Shown here piece after piece: positions 43,234-53,554 of a stretch of DNA of 64,000 nucleotides. The position numbers were made by a program, and so were the translations under genes. The notes below the pieces were generated by a model. It worked only from the letters and a program-made list of their open reading frames with translations. It was not told where the DNA came from and did no database searches. The stretch lies in assembly GCA_033558025.1 (NCBI GenBank), contig JAUCEF010000003.1:2196001-2260000 (forward strand), in the 5' to 3' direction. Within the stretch, counting starts at the first letter, position 1. Each line of letters begins with the position of its first letter. The stretch is from Phytophthora sp. 'mugwort'. Lineage: Eukaryota; Oomycota; Peronosporomycetes; Peronosporales; Peronosporaceae.

Positions 43234-46200
43234 ATGCGCAGCACCATGATGCGGCGCCGCGAGAGCAACTTGACGCTGGACGAAGAAGACGACGTGGCCG
43301 TGGAGATCGAGCGCCTGGAGCATCCTTGGATGACACCCGAACTATTCGAACAGCTTTGGTTCAGCGCCACGCAGCAGGTGAGCTCCAGCTGCACCTTTAC
43401 CAAGTACAGGCTGCCCCGGACACATGATGAGGCATCAGAGGCCGCAGACACGGCGGCCGCGAGCTTCCAGCAGCAATTCCTCAAGACGCTGGGGAACGAT
43501 CTCGTCGTCTTCCCGCAGAAATCCGGACCGAGCAAAGCCCCGTTCGTGGTGCTCGCCTACGCGAGTGTCGCGGACAACTACGGGCTCAAGACACTGCTGC
43601 TCATCAGAATGGAGCAGCTGCACGGCTCGGAGCAGGTCGCAGTCACGGTCAAGAACACGGACCCCGTACATCGCTCACGGATGGCAGCATTCTTGAGCAT
43701 CTTGCAACAGCGGATCCAGCCAGCGAGTGCGCCGAGGAGGCCACAACCCACGACTGCAGACACCAGCAAGTTGTTCCTTGAAGAGAGTGATCATGAAGGC
43801 GCCACGGACTCGGACACATCGTCGGTGCCGCCCTCCACGCCGCCAGTAAGGACTCCGCCGGTGTCCACCTCGGCTTCTGTAGAGACACCACCAAGACGAA
43901 CAGCGTCTATGCCGCCGACGGCACCAGCGGGGAGACCGTTAACAATCCCGCGCCCTGTCGAGCGTGGACGATCGCATACGATTCGATATCGCACAGACCG
44001 AGATATTTCGTTTGAGGGGTATTTGAGCAAGAAAAGCGACGTGCTCATGAGCTGGAAGGCGACATATTGCGTACTGGAGGAGGATACACTGGCGTTTTAT
44101 GACACGAGAGAGGACTTTATCTCCAATACGAAGCTTATTGGTCGGATTCAGCTACAAGCTATCGAGGAGGAAGATATGGGGAAGCCCAATGGCTTTCGTG
44201 TGGTTGCAGAAGGTAACCACATTAACCACCTGAGCTCGCGGACTGCGTTTGAAAAGGAACAATGGAAGCGTGCAATCAGCGTAAGTCAGAGCGATACATG
44301 GCGCTCTCGGTGAAGCGTGACTAACACGTTGTTTATTCGTCTTCATATGCAACAGATCGCTATTTCCAAAGCCCCGGAAGTGACTCGTCCGTACGTTGCA
44401 TTTGCATCACAACCATTGGAGCCTCACAAGTTTTATCGTCTTCTTGGAGCTCTGTTGCGTCAAGAACTTGGTGACTTTCCGCTACTATTCCGGAGCATGC
44501 ATCCAGATGTTGTTGTGACTTCCAATTTTCCTCCGATCGTGCCGTTTTGGGGGCAATACCGTCGGTACGATGGCGTTCTGCTCTTCATTTCTACGCTTCT
44601 AGACACGGTCACTGTGGATAATTTCTCGCTCGTGGAAGTTATTGAGTTGGTGCGCGGGGACGCTGATTGCGTCGATGAAACAGGTGCACATCGTGAAGCC
44701 CTTCCACCATCTCCACTCGTGGTCGACTCGTACGTTCTTTCGCCAAGAACGACTGAGGCACCTAAATCAACTCCTGGTAGTGCGTCAACGCCATCGTCAC
44801 AATGGACGAGGCGCCTTGTGGTTACGGGAAAGGAGACGTACAGTTTGCTCAGCACTGACAACCGTCGGGTAACCCAACTTTTCGTGCATGAACTGTGGCT
44901 AGATCACAAAGACCGGTTGGTGCGCTGGCATCTGAATGGAGACGCAGTCGCCCTCTCCGTTGCATTCGACGACGCTCCGCGTGGAGAGAATATTCGCCTT
45001 GTCTTGCCTGGCGAAGCCTCTGCAATTTCTCATTCAGTATCGCCCGGGACATTTTACGTGCAAATTCTGCAGGCTCAACAGCTGCATGTGTCGGAAAACG
45101 GAAATGACCATTCATCAAAGGGAAATGCGCAAACTACCGCGCCTACTTCCAAGAAGGGATACCCGGTCTATGCACGATGCATTTTGGAGGAAGGAACTCA
45201 TATGGAGCAAACTTTGCGTGGACTAAATTTGGAAGAAGGCGAAAATGCTCCGGATGAGCTCGCTAATTCGTCACTTAATGGATCTCACAAAGAAAACCGC
45301 CGTCCTTCGAAGGGAACTCGGTTTTTCCGTGGGTTGCGGCGTGCTGCTGGAATTTCTGGAGAGCGAGCCGTGGCAAACTTTGGCGATCCGAGTGGATGTG
45401 TCACCGGTATCTGTAAGTGCATGCCTGTGATGACCTCCGATGGTCACCATAAAGTGGGCACGCTTAATCCGGACTGGTCCAGCAACCTTCGACTGGAATT
45501 CCCGGGCTGTGCACGAGGCTTCACATATTACTTGAAGGTTGAGGTATTCCAGAGTCGCTTCATGCTACCAGATGAGCTGTTGGGCGTCTGCAAGATCAAC
45601 GTATCACCCCACCTGTCCCTTGTGAATGGGTCTGCTGACGCCAAAGCAAACGGTGCTCTCCCTCGTTGGCACAATTTATGTGACCAGTATAACGATTGCA
45701 AGGAATCATGGGCACCACCGACGGTATTCCGCGGCCGAATTCAGCTTGGTGTCATTTTTGCCCCCACAGTGACATCTGCGGAAAGTTTTCCCAAATCGCA
45801 AGGGTTACGACGGATGGCAAGTGATGGAGGACTGGTGGACTCCCGACGAGGTTCTATCGATGAAACGTTGCTCCAGAGCTTGTCTAGCTACAACCTGCGT
45901 GAGTTTATTCGAACCGATAAACGAGCGTCCACTGGAACTTTTGATATTCCAACGGGAGGGGGAGGACGATATGTGTCTCGTCAAATTCGAAGCAGAACAG
46001 GTTCTTCTGGTAAACGTGCCAATGGGATTGTGGATCCGGACACAATATCCGTGAGTAGTGAAGAGAATCGGGAACTTGCGCGCTTAGCTCGCGACAACCA
46101 TAATTTTTCGGGCAAGACAACGAGCTTCGATGTCCCTAAAAAGTACCAGTTGATCAAGGTGGTGGGAGCTGGAACCTACGGTGAAGTTGTCGCAGCAAGT

Positions 46201-47322
46201 GATATTGAGTCCGGCACAACCGTTGCTATCAAGAAAGTCACCAACGCGTTCCAAGATTTACCCGACACAAAGCGAATTCTTCGCGAGTTGTGTCTGCTTC
46301 GAGAGCTGAGCCATCCGAACCTTATCCAGCTTTATGACGTCCCTCGCCCCGAGCGTCTTTCTTATTTGGAAGATATCTACCTCGTGACGGATCTCATGGA
46401 GACGGATCTACATCGTGTAATTCATTCTACCCAGACGCTGACAGATGAACACGTGGCACATTTTATGCGTCAAATTCTGCGTGCATTGGCGTACTTGCAC
46501 TCTGCGAATGTCCTTCACCGAGATTTGAAGCCGTCGAATATTTTGGTTACGAGTACATGCGAAGCCAAAATTTGCGATCTTGGTCTAGCACGCTATGTAG
46601 ATTATTCCAAGGCGAAACAGGTAAAGGGGGCTTCTCATAACGACGTATTTGTGGAGCTCACTGAATACGTGGTGACGCGATGGTATCGCGCCCCCGAAAT
46701 CCTTCTGGACGGATGTCGATACGACAAACCCTCCGATTTGTGGTCTGCTGGCTGCATTCTAGGCGAACTACTAGGCCGCAAGCCGTTGTTTCCAGGATCG
46801 AGTACCACGAACCAGCTCAACAAGATCTTCAACGTGCTCGGAACTCCCGACATCTCGTACATTGCCAAGATCCACAAAGACGCGGCGCAAAAGTGGGTTC
46901 ATCGCCAGCGACGGCGCTCGAAAATTCCCTTTGAAGAGCTCTACCCGAACGCAAATGAACAGGCGCTAGATCTCTTACAGAAACTGCTGGTGTATGACCC
47001 GAAGCAGCGTGTTACCGCTGTTGAGGCTCTTCAACACCCATATTTCCGTGAGGCATTTCGGTCTATGGCGGGAGATAACATTGGAGAAGACGATTCCTTC
47101 TTCTATGATGAAGCAGAGCAAAAGGAAGATCAGTTTGTGGGAAAAATCGATGACTCGAATGAGTACGTATCCGAAACAAAGGAAGCGATGCAAAACGCAG
47201 TGTTTGAACAGGTCTGTCATTTCCACCCCGAGGCGCGCGAGTACGAAGAGTGGTTAAAGAAGCACGATGAGAAGTTTTGCGTAGACCCGAAAACGGGCAA
47301 ATTGGTACCTCTCAAGAATTGA
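43234..47322 (+). CDS. Multidomain MAP kinase: appendage-like, PH, SnoaL/NTF2-like, C2-like, TEY kinase
   Basis: Exon 1 43234-44280 (349 codons) and exon 2 44356-47322 join in frame across a GTAAGT...AACAG intron of 75 nt, giving 1337 residues. Residues 33-162 (MTPELFEQLW, then a beta-rich end) resemble the C-terminal appendage of beta-adaptin. PH domain at about 258-352 (FEGYLSKKSDVLMSWKATYC). Residues 372-552 fit a SnoaL/NTF2-like fold (FWGQYRRYDGVLLFIS, VHELWLDHKDRLVRW). A C2-like region lies at about 579-816. A complete CMGC kinase lies at 944-1248, with GAGTYGEV, AIKK, HRDLKPSN (1071-1078), DLG in place of DFG, and the activation lip TEY at 1118-1120 before VVTRWYRAPE. TEY defines ERK-type MAP kinases, activated by dual phosphorylation. 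The extra domains suggest recruitment to membranes or coats. The kinase and PH calls are firm; the other three are by pattern. Confidence 0.85.
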
Positions 47323-47530
47323 TGTGATTTTGCGCGAGTTTAAAAAAAAAAACATTGCGTGTACTTGTACTACTATCGGTAGTATTTCAGATCAATCGCT
47401 ACGAAGTACGTAGCTTGCCACAGTAGTACTGTAATAGGACGAAATAATGGTCTGAAAGGACACATTGTAGCAGCTGATTGGTCACGTATGCGATCAGATA
47501 TTCAAGCCAATTGAATCGGATCAGTGGCCG

Positions 47531-48643
47531 ATGAGCTTTCGACGCAAGAATGGCGGGTCCAATTCCCTGCGCAGCGGCGCCAAGCCCTTTCTCAATGGAC
47601 AAACGCTCGTGTCTTCAGGTCTGGACGAACTGGACGCAGCTTTAGGCGGCGGTTTGATACTCAGCACGCTGAATGTAGTCGAGACGTCCGTTCTTGGAGA
47701 GGCCTCGTACAGTCTCGACGTGAGCGCTGGGGCCTCCGAAGCTCTGGCCATTGACCTACTGCGGTACTTTGCGGCGGAAGGCGTCGCCGATGGAAAACAA
47801 CGCGTCGTAATGGTGGCACCTCGTGCGACGGAGTTTGTCAATGAGCAACTGCCACTGGAGCTGAGTCTTGCCCAGCGACAGATCAAGCAGCAGCTCGCGG
47901 ACTCGGACAAAGACGCCCCGCTGACCATCGCCTGGCAGTACGGCAAGTACGAGCAGAAACCGATGCAGAGGCAACGGTTCTGTCACAGCTTTGACCTGTC
48001 CAAGACGATGCATCGGGAGATGCTGGCAGCGAATCCTCCCGTTGCTATCGACCCGTTGAACTGGGTGACAGAGCGTGACGCTGCTGTTAATGACGTGTAC
48101 GAACGTCTGTACGTCGCAGTCGAGGAGCTGGTTCAACGGCAACAGGACGGAGACGGTCAAGTGTTGCGTCTTGGGGTGCTGGGGCTGGGATCACCGCTGC
48201 TGGGACCTCCTGATACCGCACACATGATGGCGGTGTTCACGTTCTTTAGACGGCTACGGACACTGCTCAATCAGTCCAAGGGGGCGGTGTGTCTTGCGTT
48301 GCTAAGTAGCGACGCACTGAGCGTTTTCCCCGCTGCGTTCAGCAACGAGCTTCGTCATTTAGGGGACGCTGTATTAACACTCAATTCCTTCGCTGGTTCG
48401 CGCGATCTGCTTCCTCAAGAGCTACAAGAGTTTCAAGGCTCACTGACGCTGCGAAAGCTGCCTCGAGTGCACGCGCTGGCCTGTCATGCACCCAGCAACA
48501 TCCGTTATGGTATCAAACGCGGGCGTCGGAAGCTCAAGATGGAGAAATTCCACCTGCCGCCAGAAGGCTCTCGTAGTGGCAGCAATAATACGTCCAGCAG
48601 CTGCGGCAGTAGCACATCGACGGCAGACCCTTTAGCGTTTTAA
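47531..48643 (+). CDS. ELP4: Elongator complex protein 4 (PAXNEB family)
   Basis: Intact single-exon protein of 370 residues. ELP4 is a RecA-fold subunit that forms the Elp4-5-6 ring of Elongator, which modifies wobble uridines of tRNA. Family marks seen: an N-terminal basic stretch; the start of the RecA-like fold GLDELDAALGGGLI at about 31-44; KQRVVMVAPRATEF; FCHSFDLSKTMHREML; and near the end a long strand/helix pair (QGSLTLRKLPRVHAL). As usual for this subunit there is no intact Walker A. The C-terminus is basic then Ser-rich. The start is the first Met, 209 bp after the kinase stop on the same strand. The next gene converges from the other side. Confidence 0.9.
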   Translation: MSFRRKNGGSNSLRSGAKPFLNGQTLVSSGLDELDAALGGGLILSTLNVVETSVLGEASYSLDVSAGASEALAIDLLRYFAAEGVADGKQRVVMVAPRATEFVNEQLPLELSLAQRQIKQQLADSDKDAPLTIAWQYGKYEQKPMQRQRFCHSFDLSKTMHREMLAANPPVAIDPLNWVTERDAAVNDVYERLYVAVEELVQRQQDGDGQVLRLGVLGLGSPLLGPPDTAHMMAVFTFFRRLRTLLNQSKGAVCLALLSSDALSVFPAAFSNELRHLGDAVLTLNSFAGSRDLLPQELQEFQGSLTLRKLPRVHALACHAPSNIRYGIKRGRRKLKMEKFHLPPEGSRSGSNNTSSSCGSSTSTADPLAF

Positions 48644-49200
48644 AGTGGCAATGGAACTCGAGGGTATACACCGCACATGCGTGGCAGTGGGATGGTGTTA
48701 CAGTAGCTTGCCAGGGTTACAAGGTCTGACTATGGTTGACTTTTTGAAACGAATACTCCGGAAATTTTTATATCAAACGATACGACACTGGACAAAGTTG
48801 CGGCATTGGAACCGAAGCTGCATGAGCAAGCTGCTACTTGTGCAGATGCTGAAATTTGTGCAAACCAATGCTATGTTTGACAGTGTGATTTCTGTTTGGC
48901 ACGCTTGAGCGTAGCTTTATCACACCGACAAGTAGCCTGCAAAACGTCAAACAGCTAGCAGGCGAGTCCCCTACTGCGCAAACTGCGAGTCTACCGGTAT
49001 CCTGACCATACGCCACCTTGTGCAAAGAAGGCTGCAGGAGCGTCACTTTGCTGGTAAAACACGAGAGAACTGGACGGCGATACGATCAAAGACGTATCGC
49101 CGTCCAGTTCTCTCGTGTCTACATACTGACTCATCAGAGCACCGATCCTCTCGCACTCAAACCTGCCACGCGAGAGACCAATACGTTGAGATTGTGGTAC
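48644..49200. other. Convergent 3' region with hairpin
   Basis: Space between the stops of ELP4 (plus) and the release factor (minus). No gene recognised. It contains the perfect inverted repeat at 49059-49118. Confidence 0.5.
49059..49118. repeat. Perfect 26-bp inverted repeat, 8-nt loop
   Basis: Arms 49059-49084 and 49093-49118 are exact reverse complements (26 of 26; the left arm begins ACACGAGAGAACTGG) around the loop ATCAAAGA. It lies 83 nt beyond the release-factor stop and 415 nt beyond the ELP4 stop. An RNA from either strand would form a stable hairpin. Confidence 0.95.
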
Positions 49201-49856
49201 TTACTTTACCTTCTTTTTGTCCTTGAATCTGTGCTCCTCCAAGTTGATATAATCGTCTTCGTCTTCTTCTTCTTCAACTTCTTCCTCTTCCACCTCGTCC
49301 TCTTCTTCTACCTCCTCCATCTCCGTCGCCTTGGCGTATTTCTGCTTCGACTTGGCCCTGCGATTGGCTTTCTTACGTCGCAGCTTGTCGATCTTCTGAC
49401 TGCGCTTGCTGAACGCTCCGTTCACATGGTCGTCCAGCTTCTGCAGCAGCAGTTTGCGGGCAGCGCGGCGGTTGCCGTCCAGCGAGCGCGTCTTCTGGCA
49501 CTGTACTTGAAGCCCCGTGGGCACGTGGGTCAGTAAGACGGAGTTGCGCACCTTGTTAATTTTCTGTCCCCCTTTCCCTGGCAATAGAGTGGCAGCGTTA
49601 GGGACACTTCCATACACTAGCGGATGAAGGATGACGCACCGGAGCCTTTGACGAAGGATTCGTTCAAGTCGCTCTCCCTCAGCTCCACTTCGACGCGCTG
49701 TTGGGCCGTAAGCGCGGAGCTTTCGGCACTGAACGTACGGATGTTTAGCTGAACATTCAGCAGTGCAATTTTTGTGTGGAATGTGGACAGTGGAGGGGTC
49801 CCCGTCGACGCCCAGCGGGGCGCGGCGCGCAGCGTCGGCAGCCAGCGCGCGAGCAT
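49201..49856 (-). CDS. MTRFR: Mitochondrial GGQ release factor, MTRFR/C12orf65 type (2 exons)
   Basis: Exon 1 49856-49640 and exon 2 49577-49201 join across a GTGCG...TGCCAG intron of 62 nt, giving 197 residues. The family frees peptides from stalled mitochondrial ribosomes through a GGQ loop. After splicing the junction reads FVKGSGKGGQKINK, so the intron lies three residues before the catalytic Gly-Gly-Gln. Downstream VQCQKTRSLDGNRRAARKLL matches the conserved C-x-x-x-R-S-x-x-x-N-R-x-x-A-R-x-x-L segment. The N-terminus (MLARWLPTLRAAPRWASTG) is a plausible mitochondrial targeting peptide. A basic helix follows the domain (SKRSQKIDKLRRKKANRRAK), as in the family, but is extended by an unusual run of about 30 mostly acidic residues and a short basic end. 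The neighbours do not suggest a shared function. Confidence 0.85.
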
Positions 49857-50692
49857 TGATGCTTTGCCAAGAGATTTTTTTTTAATTAAACCGGTTTAGT
49901 TGTTGGCATCTTCATAGGTTTAGAAACTCAAATTTGGGTGCGTTGGCTTATCAAATTGTTTAGGACATATTGTGTAGGACACCTAGCTCAGATTTCTGGT
50001 CCACAAAAAAACAATTCTCAGATGAATAAAACTCAAATGTTTCAATCCAATTTTGTATAAGCCAATCAGGTGGATGATCATCTCAAACGTTCATCTTAAT
50101 ACGGGGAGACCCTCTATTTGGATTTATCAATAACAAACCGAGGGAGTTTCGGGGCAGTCACCGGATCCTACACCGGAACTGCTCCTCTGGCTGACTAAAT
50201 ACCAGGAACGTCGAGCTAAAATGGTAAAATATGACTCTAAATCTCACATCTAAATAAGTACAGTGCGGGCATGTATATTTAAATATTATAGTTAAAAAAA
50301 TAGTAATACATGCTAGTGGCACAATACGGTACAACAGTTAAGCCGCACAAATGACATGTGAGCCAATTGCACTAATACACTTTATCACAACACAGTTATA
50401 TTTACCTATCGCTACCACTACTGCCTCCCCGATGCACTAGGTTATGCTATGCCCGTTTCATATTCGATCGGTAGCGTTAGCACTTGAGAAACTGATATTT
50501 CCGGGGCACTACCAGTACGTCAGTTTAGGGCAATGGCATTACTAGAAAACATATTCTATACTCGAATACCGTGCTACTGTTCGCTTTCGTAATGCTGCTG
50601 GACCAGTACATGGGCACCGGATAGTTTCGAACATAACGAAAATTTACATTCAAGTACTATTACTCTCCGTTCGAGGGTAGTAATATGCATTA
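49857..50692. other. Intergenic, no gene recognised
   Basis: AT-rich sequence with no supported reading frame, including the promoter of the release-factor gene at the left and the insertion site of the pogo element at the right. Confidence 0.5.
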
Positions 50693-52452
50693 CCGTATTT
50701 CGCATGTAGACCGATACCGCCACTTAAGAGATACACCTCGTTCCCAGCCAATCGATGAGCTGGAATCATATTACATAATTTAGCATGTAGAGAAATACAG
50801 CACTATTCCGAAACAGTGACTATCTTTTTTAAAAAAAAAACGACCACCACACACCAGTTCACGAATGGCTCGTGTGAAGCCAAAGGGTTGCCCGCGCCGT
50901 GGTGGTATCGGCCGCCACGTACAGCAGTACAAGCTGAACGCCGAAACTGTCGGGAAAAAGCTGACGGTCCTTGCTTTTCTCGATAGAACGAAGAATATGC
51001 GCGCCACAGTGGCTCAGTTTTACCCTACATTAGCAGCCAAGTCGTACCAAAGCAAGCGAGTCCAGATTCTTCGCTGGAAACGAGAGAGCGCTAAACTACA
51101 AGACGCAGCTAGCCCTCACAAGAGCGGGCACAAGAAGGTTCGAGAGGTAGGAACAGCAGCTATTTTATCTAGTGGCATGGAGACGACGTTGGTTGTTTGG
51201 ATTAATGAGCTCCGAGAGGAAGAAGTTCCGATGTCGACCCAAATGCTGTCCGTTAAGGCACTTGAAGCTGCCGAGGATGGTGGTTTTAAGGACTTCGAGG
51301 CATCCAAGTGGCTGAACGGCTTCAAAAAGCGCCATCGCCTTAGTTTACGTGCACCTACCCGCCAAGGTCAAGTCTGTCCACCCGAACTTGCTGCAATCGC
51401 AGCCGAATTTGCGGCTCAAGTGGCCTCCACAATGCAAGACCTGGGAATCAAACGCGTATATAACTCTGATCAGACGGATAACGACTATTTAACGCCTATT
51501 TAACGTTGTTTGTACAGCCGTATATTTGAGTACAGTATGTAGTTAAGAGCGCGTCATCACCATGCTGCTCGGAGACAGTGACGGAAATAAGTACACACCT
51601 TTCGTCGTGCTGAAAGTGAACCGTCCAAAATTATGGCAATTCAAGAAAGAAACGTCAGGGACCGAAATGGTTTTGGTGTCCGTATTTGGAAAGATGTAAA
51701 GGGCATTTGGAAAATAACGACTTTGCTATCCACGACAACAGCAAAGGTATGAACTCTATTTGGTGGAAATAACTAATGACGGTTACTAACTGTGGTGAAT
51801 TCGGTGTTCGTAGGGTGGTGGAATCAAGATATTTCCGTTATCTTTCTGAAACGCCACTTTGGGCAACGACCCTTCCCAAATGAGCCCATTTTTTATTATG
51901 GGACGATTTTAGCGGCTATTGGACCAAAAAGGTCGAGGACCACGCTGCGTCTATCCACGTGGTGCTGATGAAGGTCCCACCACGAGCGACGTCTGTCTCC
52001 CAGCCGGCAGATATCGCTTGGAACTTTCCATTAAAGTCGAACCTGCGTCGCCTTTGGCACGACGACATGCGAGTCCAAATTACACAGCCCCGCAGTGCAG
52101 GCATCAAGTTCAAGCTACAGCCCCCAGATAGGAGCAAAATATGTGGCTGGATTCGGCGTGCATAGGACTCATTATCCGAGCAAGTCATCTCGAATGGGTT
52201 TCGAGGTAGTAGATTATAGCCGAGTGAGATTTGCATTGCAGCGAGCTCTTTGATCTCAGAGCTAGAGAAACTATCACTACTTGAAGGGCAGCAGTAGACG
52301 AAAGTCACAACTTTGACCAGGAAGGCGTCATTGTCGAAGAGGCGGCTGTCTAAAAATAAACTTTTCTTTTACATAAATTTGGAGCATCACTTTTGACAGG
52401 GTAATGTTTTTTTGAAGCATGGGGTGTGTTGGTCTACATGCGAAATACGGTA
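50691..52452 (+). mobile_element. Pogo-type Tc1/mariner element, TA duplication and 20-bp TIRs
   Basis: The left end CCGTATTTCGCATGTAGACC (50693-50712) and the right end (52431-52450) are perfect 20-bp reverse complements. Each is flanked outside by TA (50691-50692 and 52451-52452), the target-site duplication of the Tc1/mariner superfamily. The element itself is 1758 bp and contains a pogo/CENP-B-type transposase relic on the plus strand. The identity of the TIRs is striking given the decay of the gene. Confidence 0.9.
50865..52164 (+). pseudogene. Pogo-like transposase relic
   Basis: The first 212 codons (50865-51503) are open. They hold a helix-turn-helix (TVGKKLTVLAFLDRTKNMRA, then RVQILRWKRE), a CENP-B/Tc5-type second HTH (EASKWLNGFKKRHRLSLRAP) and the start of the DDE domain at RVYNSDQT, where the first catalytic Asp is kept. 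A stop follows soon after. Shifted frames continue with LLGDSDGNKYTPFVVLKV (about 51560-51620), NQDISVIFLKRHFGQRPFP (about 51825-51880), and SIHVVLMKVPPRATSVSQPA with WNFPLKSNLRRLW, ending at a stop near 52164. The expected order of the pogo DDE domain is complete, but frameshifts, an internal deletion and stops make it inactive. Confidence 0.8.
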
Positions 52453-52821
52453 AGTCGATATAAGTCGTCATCATAAGTCTTAACGTGTATTCAGATTGTA
52501 TTTATTTGCACAGGTATCGGATTTCGCAAATCTGTGAAATATTTTATATCATTAAATATCCCCAACGCACGTGCCGATACATGTAATGTGACTACGCATA
52601 TATTACAAGATTTATTTATTACTAGATGGCCACCAAACATTGTTGGAAAGGGGCTGTCCACAATGTGCAGAACGCATCAAGAACTCGCCCCCCGCCCATG
52701 AAGAGCGTCTAGGGTGTCTATCGGCACGAGTCTCCTAGGGTACCAGAATGCGAGTGTGATGAACCCGAACAGCCGTGCTCTCGCGATCCATTAACCAGAG
52801 TTGCTAGTGGCGGAACCTTCT

Positions 52822-52975
52822 CAATCACTGTAAAACCTGGGATTGTGCCCAATTCCTCGAATAACCCATCCGAATACCCCACCCTTTAATAGTACCACAC
52901 CTGTTATAGTGCCTCATGTAAGCTACTTGTAACGTAGTGCCCCACGGGGCCGTATCGCAGGTTTTACAGTACAAT
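52822..52975. repeat. MITE-like element, 17-bp TIRs, CAAT flanks
   Basis: Inverted ends ACTGTAAAACCTGGGAT (52827-52843) and its complement (52954-52970) with one mismatch enclose about 110 bp. CAAT stands on each side (52822-52825 and 52972-52975) and may be a target duplication. No coding capacity. Size and layout suit a non-autonomous DNA transposon. Confidence 0.65.
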
Positions 52976-53554
52976 ATTGGACATTGTATAATCACCATCC
53001 CTACGACCTTACCCCCAGCCTAGCCGCACGAATAATGCCGAATCCTCCAGCGTACAGTCTTGCTAACCCTATATATACTTCTTATCCCAGATGGGGGGGG
53101 GCCAATGACTTTATTTTGAGCTAAGAACACTCATAGTAGAAACCAAGTGCGAAGCAAAACCTTATCTGAAAATGTCTTTTAAAGTCATATCCACCCGGGA
53201 CACCACGGCCGATCGCAGGTCCCAGGTCCTCTGTTAACGACTCGTCCTAACCCCTCTCCAGCTTTAGGAAACGAAATCAAGGCAGATCAGGAGGTGTTCG
53301 AAGATTAGCAAGTAAAGTGAGGGACGCCGAAAACTCGTCAAACGAGCTCACAGTAATGGGGCTTCGCCCAATTATAAATAGCATATTCTAGCGTTTTGTA
53401 TTACTATTTAGTACGTGTTTTGCATACTATTTACAAATTAATACAAATACACCGATCATTTCCAATTATCTCAGCAGCTTTGGTTAAGATTCTACAGCTC
53501 TAGTTAACAGTGTTTATCGACACTACTGGAGCAAATTGAGCTTTTGTCCATACC
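52976..53554. other. Intergenic, no gene recognised
   Basis: No supported gene. There is a G-run near 53092-53101 and AT-rich sequence from 53370 to the LpxK stop. Confidence 0.5.

Noticed and set aside
49018..49536. 172-codon plus-strand frame with long Phe/Leu runs
   Set aside because: Antisense of the acidic GAA/GAG repeats in the release-factor gene, which produce false hydrophobic runs.
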